From assembly GCF_022829685.1 (NCBI RefSeq), contig NZ_JAKSYE010000063.1:1-64000 (forward strand): 64,000 nucleotides of DNA. The letters are read 5' to 3'. Source of the stretch: Methylobacterium sp. E-045. Its GTDB lineage: Bacteria > Pseudomonadota > Alphaproteobacteria > Rhizobiales > Beijerinckiaceae. The notes below the pieces were generated by a model that saw only the letters and a program-made list of their open reading frames with translations, made no database searches and was not told the DNA's origin. Shown in pieces: positions 9,340 to 19,378 of the stretch. Made by a program: the position numbers and the translations under genes. How positions within the stretch are numbered: position 1 is the first letter of the stretch; each line of letters opens with the position of its first letter.

Positions 9340-10239
9340 CTAGAGCGCCAGGGTCAACCCGTCATGGGCGACGGTCCAGCCCTCCGCCTCCACCGATCGG
9401 CGTTCGTCGGACTCTTCCACCAGGACCGGGTTGGTGTTGTTGATATGGACGAAGATCCGGCGACCGATCTCCACGTCGGAGAGGGCCGCGATCGATCCGC
9501 CGTCGCCGGTCATGGGAACATGCCCCATCCGCCATCCGGTCTTCACGCCGACCCCGGCACGGATCATGTCGTCGTCGAGGAGCACCGTTCCATCGAACAG
9601 AAGCGCATCGACCCCCGAGATGCGCTGCTTCAGTCCATCCGTCACGCGGGCGCAGCCGGGGATGTAGGCGAGGCGGCGCCCACCGGCCTCGATCATCGCG
9701 CCCACCGTGGTCTCGGTCTCGGCACCGATCTCCATGGTCTCGTCCTCGAGCCAGAGCGGCACCTTGCCGGGCACCGAGAACAGCGTGACGGTGAGCCCGG
9801 GGACCGGTTCGAACGTATGGTCGAGGGCGATCTTCTCGCGCTTCACCACGTCGGCCGCCATTACGTCGAAGACGCGGTTGGCATTGACGGAATCGAGGAT
9901 GCCGGAGGTGGCGTAGAGCGTGTAGGGCTGGCCCTCGCGCAGGGTCAGCAGCCCCGCCACGTGATCGACGTCGCCGTTGGTGAGCAGCACGGCATGGATC
10001 GGCGAGTGGCGCAGGCCTTCCTGCGGATGCATCGCCGGATTGTCGAAGAGTTGCTGTCGGATGTCCGGGGAGGCGTTCACCAGGAGCCACCGCTCGCCAT
10101 CGGGCGACACGGCGATGCTCGACTGGGTCCGTGGACGCACCTTCGAGGAATCCTCGCGGGCGAGGGAGCAGATGGGGCAGCGGCAATTCCACTGGGGAAG
10201 GCCGCCGCCCGCAGCCGAGCCGAGGATCACGACATGCAT
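9340..10239 (-). CDS. pqqB: PqqB, metallo-beta-lactamase-fold PQQ biosynthesis protein
   Basis: PqqB (299 residues) hydroxylates the Glu-Tyr derived intermediate in PQQ synthesis. It starts with the typical MHVVILGSAAGGGLPQWNC and has a CPIC pair near residues 20-27. An MBL-like core follows, with the modified metal site seen in PqqB (TNGDVDHVAGL in place of the usual THxHxDH). It sits 44 bases downstream of pqqA. Confidence 0.97.
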   Translation of the reverse strand: MHVVILGSAAGGGLPQWNCRCPICSLAREDSSKVRPRTQSSIAVSPDGERWLLVNASPDIRQQLFDNPAMHPQEGLRHSPIHAVLLTNGDVDHVAGLLTLREGQPYTLYATSGILDSVNANRVFDVMAADVVKREKIALDHTFEPVPGLTVTLFSVPGKVPLWLEDETMEIGAETETTVGAMIEAGGRRLAYIPGCARVTDGLKQRISGVDALLFDGTVLLDDDMIRAGVGVKTGWRMGHVPMTGDGGSIAALSDVEIGRRIFVHINNTNPVLVEESDERRSVEAEGWTVAHDGLTLAL

Positions 10240-10283
10240 GGCTGAACCGGCACGGCCTCGATCCTCACGCGCGACACGATATC

Positions 10284-10373
10284 TCAGTTGAAGGTGTCGA
10301 TCTCAGCCGACTCGTAGCTGGTGACTTCCATGCCGACACAGATCTCGGAAACGACGGGGGCAGCCCAGGTCAT
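10284..10373 (-). CDS. pqqA: PqqA, precursor peptide of PQQ
   Basis: A 29-residue peptide read directly from the minus strand. It has the conserved E16-x3-Y20 pair (in MEVTSYE) whose side chains become PQQ. A GAGGAG ribosome site lies about 8 bases before the ATG (10371-10373), fitting the high expression needed for a substrate peptide. It heads the pqqA-B-C/D-E cluster. Confidence 0.97.
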   Translation of the reverse strand: MTWAAPVVSEICVGMEVTSYESAEIDTFN

Positions 10374-10415
10374 GGTGTTTCTCCTCGGTATGTTTCTTGG
10401 ACGTCAGCAACCGCC

Positions 10416-10437
10416 GGATCTCGTATTAAGGAGATCC
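10416..10437 (-). promoter_or_regulatory. Inverted repeat in the pqqA leader
   Basis: Perfect GGATCTC (10416-10422) and GAGATCC (10431-10437) arms separated by 8 AT-rich bases, 43 bases upstream of the pqqA ATG. It may be an operator for a dimeric regulator such as the adjacent OmpR-type protein, or a leader-RNA hairpin. The start site of transcription is not visible. Confidence 0.4.
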
Positions 10438-10554
10438 TAAGACACTGACGGCGCAGTCATTTCTGTCGCGGGAGCTATATCGACAATTCCGCCGGACTCT
10501 TCAAGCGATAAATTGCCGGATTATCCCAGGAGGCGGCGAGAAAGCGCACCATGC

Positions 10555-11259
10555 TCAATGGCGAAAATCCTGTCCGCGCAGGTCGAGCATGAAGCCCCGG
10601 CCCCGAACGGTGACGATGACCGGTCCGCCGAAGCGGACGAAATCCGAGAGCTTGGTGCGCAGGTAACCCACGTAGACGTCGACCACATTCAGCGACAGGC
10701 CACCCTGGCCGGCCCAGAGCTTGTCGAAGATGTCGCCGCGGGACACCGGCTGGTTGGCCTTGTCCATCAGCAGGGCGAGCAGCTCCGATTCGCGGGGCGT
10801 GAGGCGCGCCGTCGCATCCCCCAGGGAGACCTGCCGGATGTTGAGATCGAGGACGAGCTTGCCGGCGGTGACGATGGTGCGCGGCTGGTCCGATTCCTTG
10901 CGGCGCAGGAGATGCGTCTGCAGGCGGGCCAGTAGCTCGTCGAAGACGAAGGGCTTCACGATGTAGTCGTCGGCCCCGAGCGCCAGCCCTTCGGCCCGGT
11001 CGCGGACTTCGTCGCGGGCGGAGAGGAACAGGATCGGGCCGGGATAGCCGCCCTCGCGCAGGGAGCGGCAGACGTCGTGGCCGGACCCGTCGGGCAGGGT
11101 GATGTCGAGGACGACGGCACCGGGCGCGTCCTCGCGGGCGGACGTCAGCGCGTCGTCGACGCAACCGGCCACCCCCACCGAAAATCCTTCCGCTTCGAGG
11201 CCCCGGGCCAGCATGGCCTGGATGTCGCTGTCGTCCTCGACGATGAGCACTCGCGTCAT
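10555..11259 (-). CDS. mxbM: OmpR-family response regulator, probably MxbM
   Basis: Response regulator of 234 residues. The receiver domain has the acidic pair in VEDD, phospho-acceptor D52 (VVLDITLPDG), S80 and K102 (VKPF). A winged-helix DNA-binding domain covers about 125-228 (LTPRESELLALL ... VTVRGRGFML). ATG 11257-11259 overlaps the kinase stop by 4 bases. In M. extorquens AM1, as I recall, the MxbD/MxbM pair lies next to pqqABC/DE and controls methanol oxidation genes. The position immediately upstream of pqqA suggests the same here. The symbol rests on synteny; the domain call is certain. Confidence 0.8.
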   Translation of the reverse strand: MTRVLIVEDDSDIQAMLARGLEAEGFSVGVAGCVDDALTSAREDAPGAVVLDITLPDGSGHDVCRSLREGGYPGPILFLSARDEVRDRAEGLALGADDYIVKPFVFDELLARLQTHLLRRKESDQPRTIVTAGKLVLDLNIRQVSLGDATARLTPRESELLALLMDKANQPVSRGDIFDKLWAGQGGLSLNVVDVYVGYLRTKLSDFVRFGGPVIVTVRGRGFMLDLRGQDFRH

Positions 11260-12869
11260 GCGACGCCTTCCTTCCGCTTGGTCTCGTCCTGGTCCCCGGA
11301 AACGAGGTCGAGGACGGGCAGGATCAGGGTCACGCATGCCCCCCTGCCGTCCGCGCCCGTCCCGAGGCCGATCGTGCCATCATGCCGCTCCGTGACCCAG
11401 CGCGCCAGTGCCAGGCCGATGCCGAAGCCGGTTTCACCCGAACCGCCCTCGCGCCGGAAGCGCTCGAACAGGTCTCCGGCGGCATCGGGAAAGCCCGGCC
11501 CGTCATCGGTGATGGTGATCGCGGCCGATCGCCCGTCGTCGAGGCGAAGGGCGACCACGACCCTGGTCAGCCCCGTGGCGTGCCGCAGGGCGTTGTCGAT
11601 CAGGCTCTCCACCACCTGCCGCAGCCATTCCCGGTCGGCGAGAAGGGTCGCGTCACGGGGGGCGGGGTCGAGGGTGAGGCTCACCCGCCGGCGCGCCGCC
11701 TCGGAGGCGGCGCTGTCCACGGCGTCGGTGAGGATGGCCACGGCGCTGGCAGCACGCCGGTCGAGCTCGATCTGGCCGGATTCGGAGCGGGCGACCCGCA
11801 GCAGATCCTCGACGCGGCGCTGGAGCCGCAGGGCCCGTTTGCGGATGGTGGCAAAGACCGGGGCGTAATCGACCCCCGGCCGGCCGGCCGAGCGGGCGGC
11901 GATGTCGCATTCGCCAAGGATCACGGTGAGCGGCGTGCGCAATTCGTGGCTGACATCGGCGAAGAAGCGCCGACGCGAGCGGTCCACCGCCTCCAGGCGC
12001 TCGTTGGCGGCGCGCAGGTCAGTGGTCCTCGCCTCCACCGTGTCCTCGAGGGCGGCGCGGTCGGCGGCGAGCCGCCCTTCACGCCGGGCGAGGCGCGCGG
12101 CCATGCGGTTGAAGTTCGCCACCAGCAGGCCGAGTTCGTCCCGCGTCGCCACCGAGAGCCGCGTGTCGAGCTCACCGCGCCCGACGGCCCCCGCTGCCCG
12201 CCGCACCGCCTCGATCCGCGCCAGGGTCGGCCGGGTCACCGCCCGGTACAGGACGAAGACCAGGGCCAGCGCCAGGACGACGGCGGCGAGCGACGCGATC
12301 CGCAGGGTCGAGGACAGCTGGCGCGCCTCGTCCGATCCCGCGATCATCGAGCGGCGCTCCACCTCGATGAGGAAGGAGAGCGGCTGGCCGGTCATGGCGC
12401 CGAATCCGTTCAGGGCGCCGCGGATGGAGTTGCGCCGCTGGTCCTCCTCGGATTGGCGCAGGACCTGGGAGACCTGCCGGTCGAGGATGGCGCGGGCCGA
12501 GCGGAGCTGGGCCAGCGGCCGCGTGCGCGCGGCGTACTGCATCCGGTCGAGGGGATCGTCGCTGACGGCGATGCTCTTGCCCAGCGCCTCGTCCACGGCG
12601 ACGAGCGCCCGGTCGACATTGGTGCGGGCGATGGCGAGACCCTCGGGCTGGGCATCGGGGTTGCTGACGGTCTCCAGCGCGGCGAGGCCGTACTGGGTCA
12701 TGCGGCCGGACAGTTCCACCAGGAGTTCGAGCCGTGCCTGCGCCGCGAGCGTCCGGTCGATGGTGCGCTCGGCCGCGCCGATGGAGCCGAGCACCCCGAG
12801 TGCTGCCAGGATCACCAGGAAGGCAGCGCCGCCGAGCAGCAGCGCGAACCGGACTTTCAGAGAGCGCAT
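11256..12869 (-). CDS. mxbD: Membrane sensor histidine kinase, probably MxbD
   Basis: Kinase of 537 residues. Membrane segment about 8-30, a periplasmic sensor of about 160 residues with no recognised domain, a second membrane segment about 191-210, HAMP about 211-265, a coiled coil, then HisKA with phospho-accepting H308 (VSHELRTPL). The HATPase domain has N-box N426 (DNALRH), DDGPGFP and GFGIGLALA. First gene of the kinase-regulator operon. The signal sensed cannot be read from the sequence; methanol or its metabolites would fit the neighbourhood. Confidence 0.8.
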   Translation of the reverse strand: MRSLKVRFALLLGGAAFLVILAALGVLGSIGAAERTIDRTLAAQARLELLVELSGRMTQYGLAALETVSNPDAQPEGLAIARTNVDRALVAVDEALGKSIAVSDDPLDRMQYAARTRPLAQLRSARAILDRQVSQVLRQSEEDQRRNSIRGALNGFGAMTGQPLSFLIEVERRSMIAGSDEARQLSSTLRIASLAAVVLALALVFVLYRAVTRPTLARIEAVRRAAGAVGRGELDTRLSVATRDELGLLVANFNRMAARLARREGRLAADRAALEDTVEARTTDLRAANERLEAVDRSRRRFFADVSHELRTPLTVILGECDIAARSAGRPGVDYAPVFATIRKRALRLQRRVEDLLRVARSESGQIELDRRAASAVAILTDAVDSAASEAARRRVSLTLDPAPRDATLLADREWLRQVVESLIDNALRHATGLTRVVVALRLDDGRSAAITITDDGPGFPDAAGDLFERFRREGGSGETGFGIGLALARWVTERHDGTIGLGTGADGRGACVTLILPVLDLVSGDQDETKRKEGVA

Positions 12870-12961
12870 CGCGTATGGCCGCCCGTGTCTCGCCGTTCCC
12901 TCGATGGCGAGCGATAGCGCAATCCGCCCCGGCGTCCAGACCCTTCACGGACGGGGCGGGG

Positions 12962-13168
12962 TCACAAGTCTTTCGGCAGACTCTCCCGCGCCGCGCAACG
13001 CCACCGCGTCACGTGCCATTCGGGGTGGCTCTCCTGCCAGGTGGCGAGTGCGCTCTGCGCGGTGCGCAGGCAAATGAACGGGTTCGTTGCCTCGTAGGAC
13101 AGGGAGATCCTGTCTTCCTTACAATGGGAGGGCTGCGCCGCGAGACATATGGAGAGCAGGATCAGCAT
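12962..13168 (-). CDS. Small secreted protein with conserved-looking cysteines
   Basis: Sixty-eight residues starting at an ATG just before a hydrophobic signal (LILLSICLAAQPSHC), followed by a short domain with cysteines in FICLRT and WRCAAR and a HPEW motif. No family assigned. It lies 92 bases downstream of the kinase start on the same strand. It is probably real because the signal peptide and paired cysteines make sense; an in-frame start at 13198 would bury the signal. Confidence 0.55.
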   Translation of the reverse strand: MLILLSICLAAQPSHCKEDRISLSYEATNPFICLRTAQSALATWQESHPEWHVTRWRCAARESLPKDL

Positions 13169-13547
13169 AGGGCGAATGCCTCGGTCCGGGAAGGACAATT
13201 CGGCAATGGTCCGTCAGACCGGCGGCCGGACGCAAGAGTGGATTGGGGCCTCCTCGTGCGCAGGGTTGTCGCGGAGACGTGGCGGTTGAGCGCATCTCCT
13301 CTCCACGCCTGCGGAGAGCTTGCCGCGGCGACCCCGTCGTCGGCGCGGCGCGGCGGCGGCCCGAGGGTGGGGGGCGGTTCAGGACGAGCCTCCATCTGCC
13401 CCCCCCTCACCGTCGCTCCGGCCATGGCCTGCCTTCACCGAAGGCACGGGGAGGTGCCTTCGGTCCTCTCCCCGTATGCGGGGAGACGGAATGTCTACCG
13501 TCGTTGGACTGGTCTCGACCGCAGGGGCGGAGAGACGGGCCGGCGGA
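13169..13547. repeat. Intergenic region with a dispersed palindromic repeat (13402-13485)
   Basis: This ~380-base gap upstream of the small secreted gene and past the topA stop holds no convincing gene. At 13402-13485 is an ~84-bp element beginning CCCCTCACCGTCGCT and ending with the hairpin CTCCCCGTATGCGGGGAG. A clearly related copy occurs at 24305-24389. It is an extragenic repeat family member. Confidence 0.7.
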
Positions 13548-16301
13548 TCAGGCCTTCTTGCGCGTGGCCGGCTTCTTCGCTGCGGTGCTCTTGGCAGCAC
13601 TCGCCTTGACAGCGGCAGCCGTGCCCTTCGCGGCCGTTCCGGCCGGTTCCTTGGCCGCCGTCGCCTTGGTCGCCGTCTTCTTGGCGGGAGCCTTCGCCGT
13701 CCCCGCCTTGGCAGTCGTCTTCGACGCGGTCTTGCGGGCCGGGGCCTTCTTCTTGCCGCCGCCCGCCGCCTCGCGGGCGGCGATCAGTTCGAGGGCCTGG
13801 GGCAGGGCGATGTCCTCGGCGGCCAGGGTCTTGGGCAGCGTCGCGTTGGTGGTGCCGTCGGTGACGTAGGGGCCGTACTTGCCCGACTTCACCACGATGG
13901 CCTTGCCGGTCTCGGGATGGTTTCCGAGGGACCGGCCGGGATCGGAGGCCGGGCCGCGGCGTCCGCCGCCCTGCTCCTTGGCGACGATGAGGTCGATGGC
14001 GCGGTTGGCGCCGATCTCCAGCACGTCGTCGTCGCGGCCGAGATTGGCGTACATCTTCCCGTGCTGCACGTAGGGACCGAACCGGCCGAGATTGGCCAGG
14101 ATCGGCTCGCCGGTCTCGGGGTGCCTGGCGACCTCGCGGGGGAGGGCGAGGAGACGCAGCGCCTTCTCCAGATCGACGTCGGAGGGGCTCAATCCCTTCG
14201 GCAGGGACGAGCGCTTGGGCTTCGGCGCCTCCTTCTCGGTGGAGGCCTCGCCGAGCTGCACGAAGGGACCGAAGCGCCCGTCGCGCAGGGTGACGGGCAG
14301 GCCGGTGACCGGATCGTCGCCGAGCACCCGCGTGCCGGGCTGGCCGCCGCCGGAGGTGCCGTCACCCTCGCCCTCCACGGCGTTGGCCGCGAGCTGGCGG
14401 GTGTACTTGCATTCGGGGTAGTTCGAGCAGCCGACGAAGGCACCGAACTTGCCGAGCTTCAGCGAGAGCTGACCGCTGCCGCAGGTCGGGCAGGTGCGCG
14501 GGTTCGAGCCGTCCGCCTTCTCGGGGAAGATGTGGGCGCCCAGCAGGTCGTTGAGGGCGTCGAGAACCTCGGTGACGCGCAATTCCTTGGTGCCGGAGAT
14601 CGCGGCCGAGAAGTCCCGCCAGAAATCGCGCAGCACCTCGCGCCAGTCGATCTCGGCATTCGAAACCCGGTCGAGCTGGGTCTCGAGGTCGGCGGTGAAA
14701 TCGTACTCGACGTAGCGCTTGAAGAAGCTCTCCAGGAAGCCGGTGACGAGGCGGCCCTTGTCCTCGGCCACCAGGCGCTTCTTCTCGATCTTCACGTATT
14801 CGCGGTCACGCAGGGTCTGCAGCACGGCGGCATAGGTCGAGGGCCGGCCGATGCCGAGTTCCTCCATCCGCTTCACGAGGCTGGCCTCGGAAAAGCGCGG
14901 CGGCGGCTCGGTGAAGTGCTGGGTCGAGACGATGCGCTCGCGCTTGAGCGCGTCGCCGGCCTTCATCGGCGGCAGGCGCTTGCCGTCCTCGTCTTCCTCG
15001 TCGTCCTTGCCCTCCTGGTAGAGGGTGAGGAAGCCGTCGAACTTCACCACCTGGCCTGTGGCGCGCAACTCGATCCTGCGCGGGCCGACGGAGGCGACGA
15101 TGTCGACGGTGGTGCGTTCGAGCTCGGCCGATTCCATCTGGCTCGCCACCGTGCGGGTCCAGATCAACTCGTAGAGCTTGGCCTGCTCCGCATCCACATA
15201 GCGGGCTACGGATTTCGGTAGCCGGCTCATATCCGTGGGGCGCACCGCCTCGTGGGCCTCCTGCGCGTTCTTCGCCTTGACGCTGTAGCGGCGCGGGACG
15301 TTGGGAAGGTAGCGCTCGCCGTATTCCTTGCCGATGACGCTGCGTGCGTCGGCGATGGCTTCGGGCGCCATGTCGACGCCGTCGGTCCGCATGTAGGTGA
15401 TGAGGCCCACGGTCTCGCCGCCGATCTCGACGCCCTCGTAGAGTTTCTGCGCCGCCCGCATGGTCTGGGCCGGCGCCATCCCGAGCTTGCGCGAGGCCTC
15501 CTGCTGCAGGGTCGAGGTCGTGAAGGGCGGGGCGGGGTGACGCTTGGCGGGCTTCGCCTCGACGCTGCCGACCTGGAACGTGGCCAGTTCGAGGTCGCGC
15601 TTGAACGCGGCGGCGTCCTCGCCGTTGCCGACGTCGAGACGCTGGATGCGCTTGCCGTCGGCACCCACGAGACGCGCCTCGAACACGGCGCCGTCCTGGG
15701 TCACCAGGGTCGCCACCAGCGACCAGTATTCGCGGGGCTTGAACGTCTCGATCTCGCGCTCGCGCTCGCAGACGAGGCGAAGCGCCACGGACTGTACGCG
15801 GCCGGCCGAACGGGCGCCCGGCAGCTTGCGCCACAGGACCGGCGAAAGGTTGAAGCCGACGAGATAGTCCAGCGCCCGGCGCGCCAGATAGGCGTCCACC
15901 AGGGCCTGGTCGATCTGGCGCGGGTTGCGCATGGCGGTGTCCACCGCCGCCTTGGTGATGGCGTTGAAGGTCACGCGCTCGATCGGCATGCCCTTGATCG
16001 CCTTGCGGGCGTTGAGGGCCTCGACCACGTGCCAGGAGATGGCCTCGCCCTCGCGATCCGGATCGGTGGCGAGGATCAGGCCGTCGGCGCCCTTGAGCGC
16101 CCTGACGATCTCCGAGACGCGCTTCGAGCCGCGGTCGTCGAGCTCCCACAGCATGCGGAAATCCGCCTCCGGGTCGACGGAGCCGTCCTTGGCGGGAAGG
16201 TCGCGGATATGGCCGAACGAGGCGAGCACCTCGTAGTCGCGGCCGAGATACTTGTTGATCGTCTTGGCCTTGGCCGGCGACTCGACGACGACGACTTTCA
16301 T
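13548..16301 (-). CDS. topA: DNA topoisomerase I
   Basis: Type IA topoisomerase (917 residues) that relaxes negative supercoils. The TOPRIM domain holds VVESPAKAKTI at the N terminus and the metal motif DPDREGE (80-86). Catalytic Y303 lies in ITYMRTDG. There is one four-cysteine zinc ribbon (CPTCGSG ... CSNYPECKY), then several degenerate GRFGPYV-type C-terminal repeats. The last ~80 residues are a Lys/Ala/Thr-rich basic tail, common in alphaproteobacterial TopA and likely to bind DNA. Confidence 0.97.
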   Translation of the reverse strand: MKVVVVESPAKAKTINKYLGRDYEVLASFGHIRDLPAKDGSVDPEADFRMLWELDDRGSKRVSEIVRALKGADGLILATDPDREGEAISWHVVEALNARKAIKGMPIERVTFNAITKAAVDTAMRNPRQIDQALVDAYLARRALDYLVGFNLSPVLWRKLPGARSAGRVQSVALRLVCEREREIETFKPREYWSLVATLVTQDGAVFEARLVGADGKRIQRLDVGNGEDAAAFKRDLELATFQVGSVEAKPAKRHPAPPFTTSTLQQEASRKLGMAPAQTMRAAQKLYEGVEIGGETVGLITYMRTDGVDMAPEAIADARSVIGKEYGERYLPNVPRRYSVKAKNAQEAHEAVRPTDMSRLPKSVARYVDAEQAKLYELIWTRTVASQMESAELERTTVDIVASVGPRRIELRATGQVVKFDGFLTLYQEGKDDEEDEDGKRLPPMKAGDALKRERIVSTQHFTEPPPRFSEASLVKRMEELGIGRPSTYAAVLQTLRDREYVKIEKKRLVAEDKGRLVTGFLESFFKRYVEYDFTADLETQLDRVSNAEIDWREVLRDFWRDFSAAISGTKELRVTEVLDALNDLLGAHIFPEKADGSNPRTCPTCGSGQLSLKLGKFGAFVGCSNYPECKYTRQLAANAVEGEGDGTSGGGQPGTRVLGDDPVTGLPVTLRDGRFGPFVQLGEASTEKEAPKPKRSSLPKGLSPSDVDLEKALRLLALPREVARHPETGEPILANLGRFGPYVQHGKMYANLGRDDDVLEIGANRAIDLIVAKEQGGGRRGPASDPGRSLGNHPETGKAIVVKSGKYGPYVTDGTTNATLPKTLAAEDIALPQALELIAAREAAGGGKKKAPARKTASKTTAKAGTAKAPAKKTATKATAAKEPAGTAAKGTAAAVKASAAKSTAAKKPATRKKA

Positions 16302-16509
16302 GTGCGGATCAGCCTCTCGTCAGCGCCCGAGCTGCCGCCGGGACTCGCAGCCGGCGGGGGTTCTCCCACCGGGCCTCACAGATTGTGTGCAAGACTTCGA
16401 ACGTGGCCTGGCACCATGGCCGGCCCGGCGCTTTGCGGTGGACAAGTGGGTCAAGGGCGCGGGGTTGTCAAATCGCGAGGGGCCGGGCCTTTGCAAGATC
16501 CGGTACCCG

Positions 16510-17343
16510 TCAGATCCCCGCATACCATTCGTAGCCGCGATCCTCCCAATAGCCGCCCTGGCCGTCTCCGATCCCGGTCAGGCTGTCGACCACCTCGACC
16601 CGCATGACGTACTTGGCGTGCTTGTAGCCGAGCTGGCGCTCGACCCGCAGGCGCAAGGGGGCGCCGTTCGAGACGGGCAGGGCCTTGCCGTTCATGTCGT
16701 AGGCCAGGATCGTCTGCGGATGGAAGGCGTCGGTGAGATCGATGCTCTCGTAGTACCGGATCGGACGGCCGTTCGGAGCGCCATCGCCGGCCTCCATCTC
16801 CGCCACGTCCCCCCCCTCGAGACCGCCACCGGCCATCTCCATCGTGTCGGCGCAATGAAACACGACATAGCGCGCAGTCGGCTTCAGCCGCGCCCTCGTC
16901 AGGACTTCACCGAGCGGGACGCCCGTCCACTTGCCGATGGCGCTCCACCCCTCGACGCAATCGTGCCGCGTGATCTGGGTCCGCGAGGGCAGGGCGCGCA
17001 GGTCCGCGAGGGACAGGTCCTGTGGCTGTTCGACGAGGCCGTCGATCCTCAGTCTGAAACTCGCGAACCCGGCCCGGGCCAGGGCCTTGTAGCCGTCGTC
17101 CGGAGGGTCGATCGTGCCGTTCGGCTTGAACCAGGGGGAGATGTCGCCCTCGTCGAACTCGTGGGCGAGGGAGGTCGGCGTCAGCAGCAGGCGCTGCACG
17201 AACAGGTTGGCATCCTCTCCGAGCTTCAGCGTGCGCCGTCCCCAATCGCTGCCGGCGATGCGGTCGCAGCCGCCGAGGACGGCGGCCCCCAGCAGGCCGG
17301 CCGCGCCGGTGAGGAGGCCGCGACGGTTGGGCCCGCGCGTCAT
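16510..17343 (-). CDS. Periplasmic molybdopterin-dependent oxidoreductase (sulfite-oxidase fold)
   Basis: Protein of 277 residues with the sulfite oxidase/YedY-type fold. C129 in RHDCVEGWS is the expected Mo ligand. The N terminus has a twin-arginine-like NRRGLLT and a lipobox-like LGGC, suggesting Tat export and possible lipid anchoring. The substrate is unknown; YedY/MsrP relatives reduce methionine sulfoxide. Its start overlaps the stop of the upstream cytochrome b gene by 4 bases, so the cytochrome is the likely electron partner in the membrane. Confidence 0.87.
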   Translation of the reverse strand: MTRGPNRRGLLTGAAGLLGAAVLGGCDRIAGSDWGRRTLKLGEDANLFVQRLLLTPTSLAHEFDEGDISPWFKPNGTIDPPDDGYKALARAGFASFRLRIDGLVEQPQDLSLADLRALPSRTQITRHDCVEGWSAIGKWTGVPLGEVLTRARLKPTARYVVFHCADTMEMAGGGLEGGDVAEMEAGDGAPNGRPIRYYESIDLTDAFHPQTILAYDMNGKALPVSNGAPLRLRVERQLGYKHAKYVMRVEVVDSLTGIGDGQGGYWEDRGYEWYAGI

Positions 17344-18269
17344 CGGCCTTTCCTCGGATCGTAGGTCTTGGTCGTCTCGATCACGAACCAGCCGGTAACC
17401 ATGCCGCGCAGGTTGTTCCAGGCCCCCGAGACCAGCACGAGGGCCACATGGACGAGGGTGAACAGCACGAGCAGGTTCGTGACGATGAAATGGACGGTCC
17501 GCGCCGATTGCCGCCCGCCGAACAGGGCGGGCAGGGGCAGCACGGCATTGAAACCCGGCGACATGGCGAGGCCCGTGAGCAGCATCGTTGGCAGGAGGAC
17601 GACGATGACGGCGAAATAGCTCAGTTTCTGCAGTGCGTTGTAGCGCCGGGCCTCCTCGCCTTTCGGGAAGGTCAGGGTGAGATGCTCGCGGATCGAGCCG
17701 CCGAGATGCCGGACCTGATCTCTTTGAAGCACGATCCGGCGACGCAGCTGGCCGCTCTCGATGCCGTAGATGAGGTAGATCAGCCCGTTGATCACGAAGG
17801 CCCAGGCGAACAGGAAGTGCCAGCGGCGCCCGGTGGCGAGGTCCTGGTTCGCCGGCAGGGTGATCCAGGCGGGGAAGGCCCGGCCCGCGCTCTGGCCCTG
17901 CGCGGTGGAGAGGCCGAGCCAGCCGGTGGTGTCGATCGCGTGATCGCCGACCCTGACGATCCCCCGTGCCGCGCCCTCCGCCGTCTCGTCGTTCGTGATG
18001 GCGAGGAGCGGCGCGTCGAAGGTCGAGGCCGAGCCCCAGTACAGGGCGGGATGGGCGTTGAAGATCTGCAGCCCGCTCATCAGCAGCACCGCGAGGCAGA
18101 CGAGGTTGATCCAGTGGGCGGCCCGGATCACCGCGGGGTGACGGAAGATCCAGCGGCGGCGGATCGTCTCGACCCGCTCGTCGGACCGTCTCGTCGTGCT
18201 GGCTGCCAAGGGGCGGACTCCGACCTCGATCACGTCTCGCGCCCATCCGGACAAGACGGAAAGGCGCAT
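17340..18269 (-). CDS. Cytochrome b561-type membrane subunit
   Basis: Roughly 309-residue integral membrane protein with four to five hydrophobic helices. Histidines are placed for b-heme binding ([29 protein letters not shown]). It resembles the di-heme cytochrome b subunits that pass quinol electrons to periplasmic molybdoenzymes. It overlaps the molybdoenzyme gene by 4 bases. The start is uncertain: ATG 18269 is used, an in-frame open stretch runs to 18350, and a GTG at about 18233 is also possible. Confidence 0.82.
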   Translation of the reverse strand: MRLSVLSGWARDVIEVGVRPLAASTTRRSDERVETIRRRWIFRHPAVIRAAHWINLVCLAVLLMSGLQIFNAHPALYWGSASTFDAPLLAITNDETAEGAARGIVRVGDHAIDTTGWLGLSTAQGQSAGRAFPAWITLPANQDLATGRRWHFLFAWAFVINGLIYLIYGIESGQLRRRIVLQRDQVRHLGGSIREHLTLTFPKGEEARRYNALQKLSYFAVIVVLLPTMLLTGLAMSPGFNAVLPLPALFGGRQSARTVHFIVTNLLVLFTLVHVALVLVSGAWNNLRGMVTGWFVIETTKTYDPRKGR

Positions 18270-18397
18270 TCTACAGGAGACTACGAGCCACGGGGCGGAA
18301 AGGTTACACGCCCCCGTCCCGCGGCAGCGAGCGACCGGTCCCCGGCCCATGGCTCCTTGCCGCTCCCCGTCCGCCTCCCTATAGCCATGGTCTCAGA

Positions 18398-19342
18398 ATG
18401 ACCGCCGCACCCGCCTCCTTCCCCCATCGGCACCTCCTCGGCATCGAGGGGCTGACCCGCCCCGACATCGAGGCCCTCCTCGACCGGGCGGAGGATGCCG
18501 TGGCGCTCTCCCGCCAGGTGGAGAAGAAGCGCACCACCCTGCGCGGCCGCACCCAGATCAACCTGTTCTTCGAGCCCTCAACCCGGACCCAGAGTTCGTT
18601 CGAACTCGCGGGCAAGCGTCTGGGCGCCGACGTCATGAACATGTCGGTGGCCTCCTCCTCGGTGAAGAAGGGCGAGACCCTCATCGACACGGCCGCCACC
18701 CTCAACGCCATGCGGCCCGACATCATCGTCGTGCGCCACCACGCGGCCGGTGCCGTGCATCTCCTGGCCCGCAAGGTCGATTGTTCGGTGGTCAATGCCG
18801 GCGACGGCGCCCACGAGCACCCGACCCAGGCGCTCCTCGACGCGCTGACCATCCGCCGCAACAAGGGGCGGATCGAGGGCTTGAGGGTGGCGATCTGCGG
18901 CGACGTCCTGCATTCCCGCGTCGCCCGCTCCAACATCATCCTGCTCCAGGCGCTCGGCGCCCGTGTGCGGGTCATCGGCCCCTCGACGCTGCTGCCCACC
19001 GGAATCGAGCGTTTCGGCGTCGAGGTCTTCACCGACATGCGCAAGGGGCTGGAGGGCTGCGACATCGTGATGATGCTGCGGCTGCAGCGCGAGCGCATGA
19101 ACGGCTCCTTCGTCCCCTCGGTGAAGGAATATTTCCGCTATTTCGGCCTCGACGCCGAGAAGCTGGCCCTGGCCGCGCCCGACGCCCTGGTGATGCATCC
19201 CGGCCCCATGAACCGCGGCGTGGAGATCTCGTCCGAGATCGCCGACGGGGCACAATCCCTGATCCGCGAGCAGGTGGAGATGGGGGTCGCCGTCCGCATG
19301 GCGGTCCTCGAAGCCCTCGCGACGCATCTGCCGAACGCGTGA
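18398..19342 (+). CDS. pyrB: Aspartate carbamoyltransferase catalytic subunit
   Basis: Second enzyme of pyrimidine synthesis, joining carbamoyl phosphate and aspartate. Length 314 residues. Motifs: carbamoyl-phosphate loop [24 protein letters not shown] and [11 protein letters not shown]. It is divergent from the cytochrome b gene. The dihydroorotase-like gene follows at 20056 after two small genes; no regulatory subunit pyrI is seen. Confidence 0.97.
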   Translation: MTAAPASFPHRHLLGIEGLTRPDIEALLDRAEDAVALSRQVEKKRTTLRGRTQINLFFEPSTRTQSSFELAGKRLGADVMNMSVASSSVKKGETLIDTAATLNAMRPDIIVVRHHAAGAVHLLARKVDCSVVNAGDGAHEHPTQALLDALTIRRNKGRIEGLRVAICGDVLHSRVARSNIILLQALGARVRVIGPSTLLPTGIERFGVEVFTDMRKGLEGCDIVMMLRLQRERMNGSFVPSVKEYFRYFGLDAEKLALAAPDALVMHPGPMNRGVEISSEIADGAQSLIREQVEMGVAVRMAVLEALATHLPNA

Positions 19343-19378
19343 GCGTGATGCGGTCCACACTCATCTCGGGCGGCTGCC

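Noticed and set aside
10439..10444. AAGACA hexamer near pqqA, similar to the mxa promoter element described for M. extorquens
   Set aside because: It lies on the plus strand, pointing away from pqqA, and no matching second box is seen.
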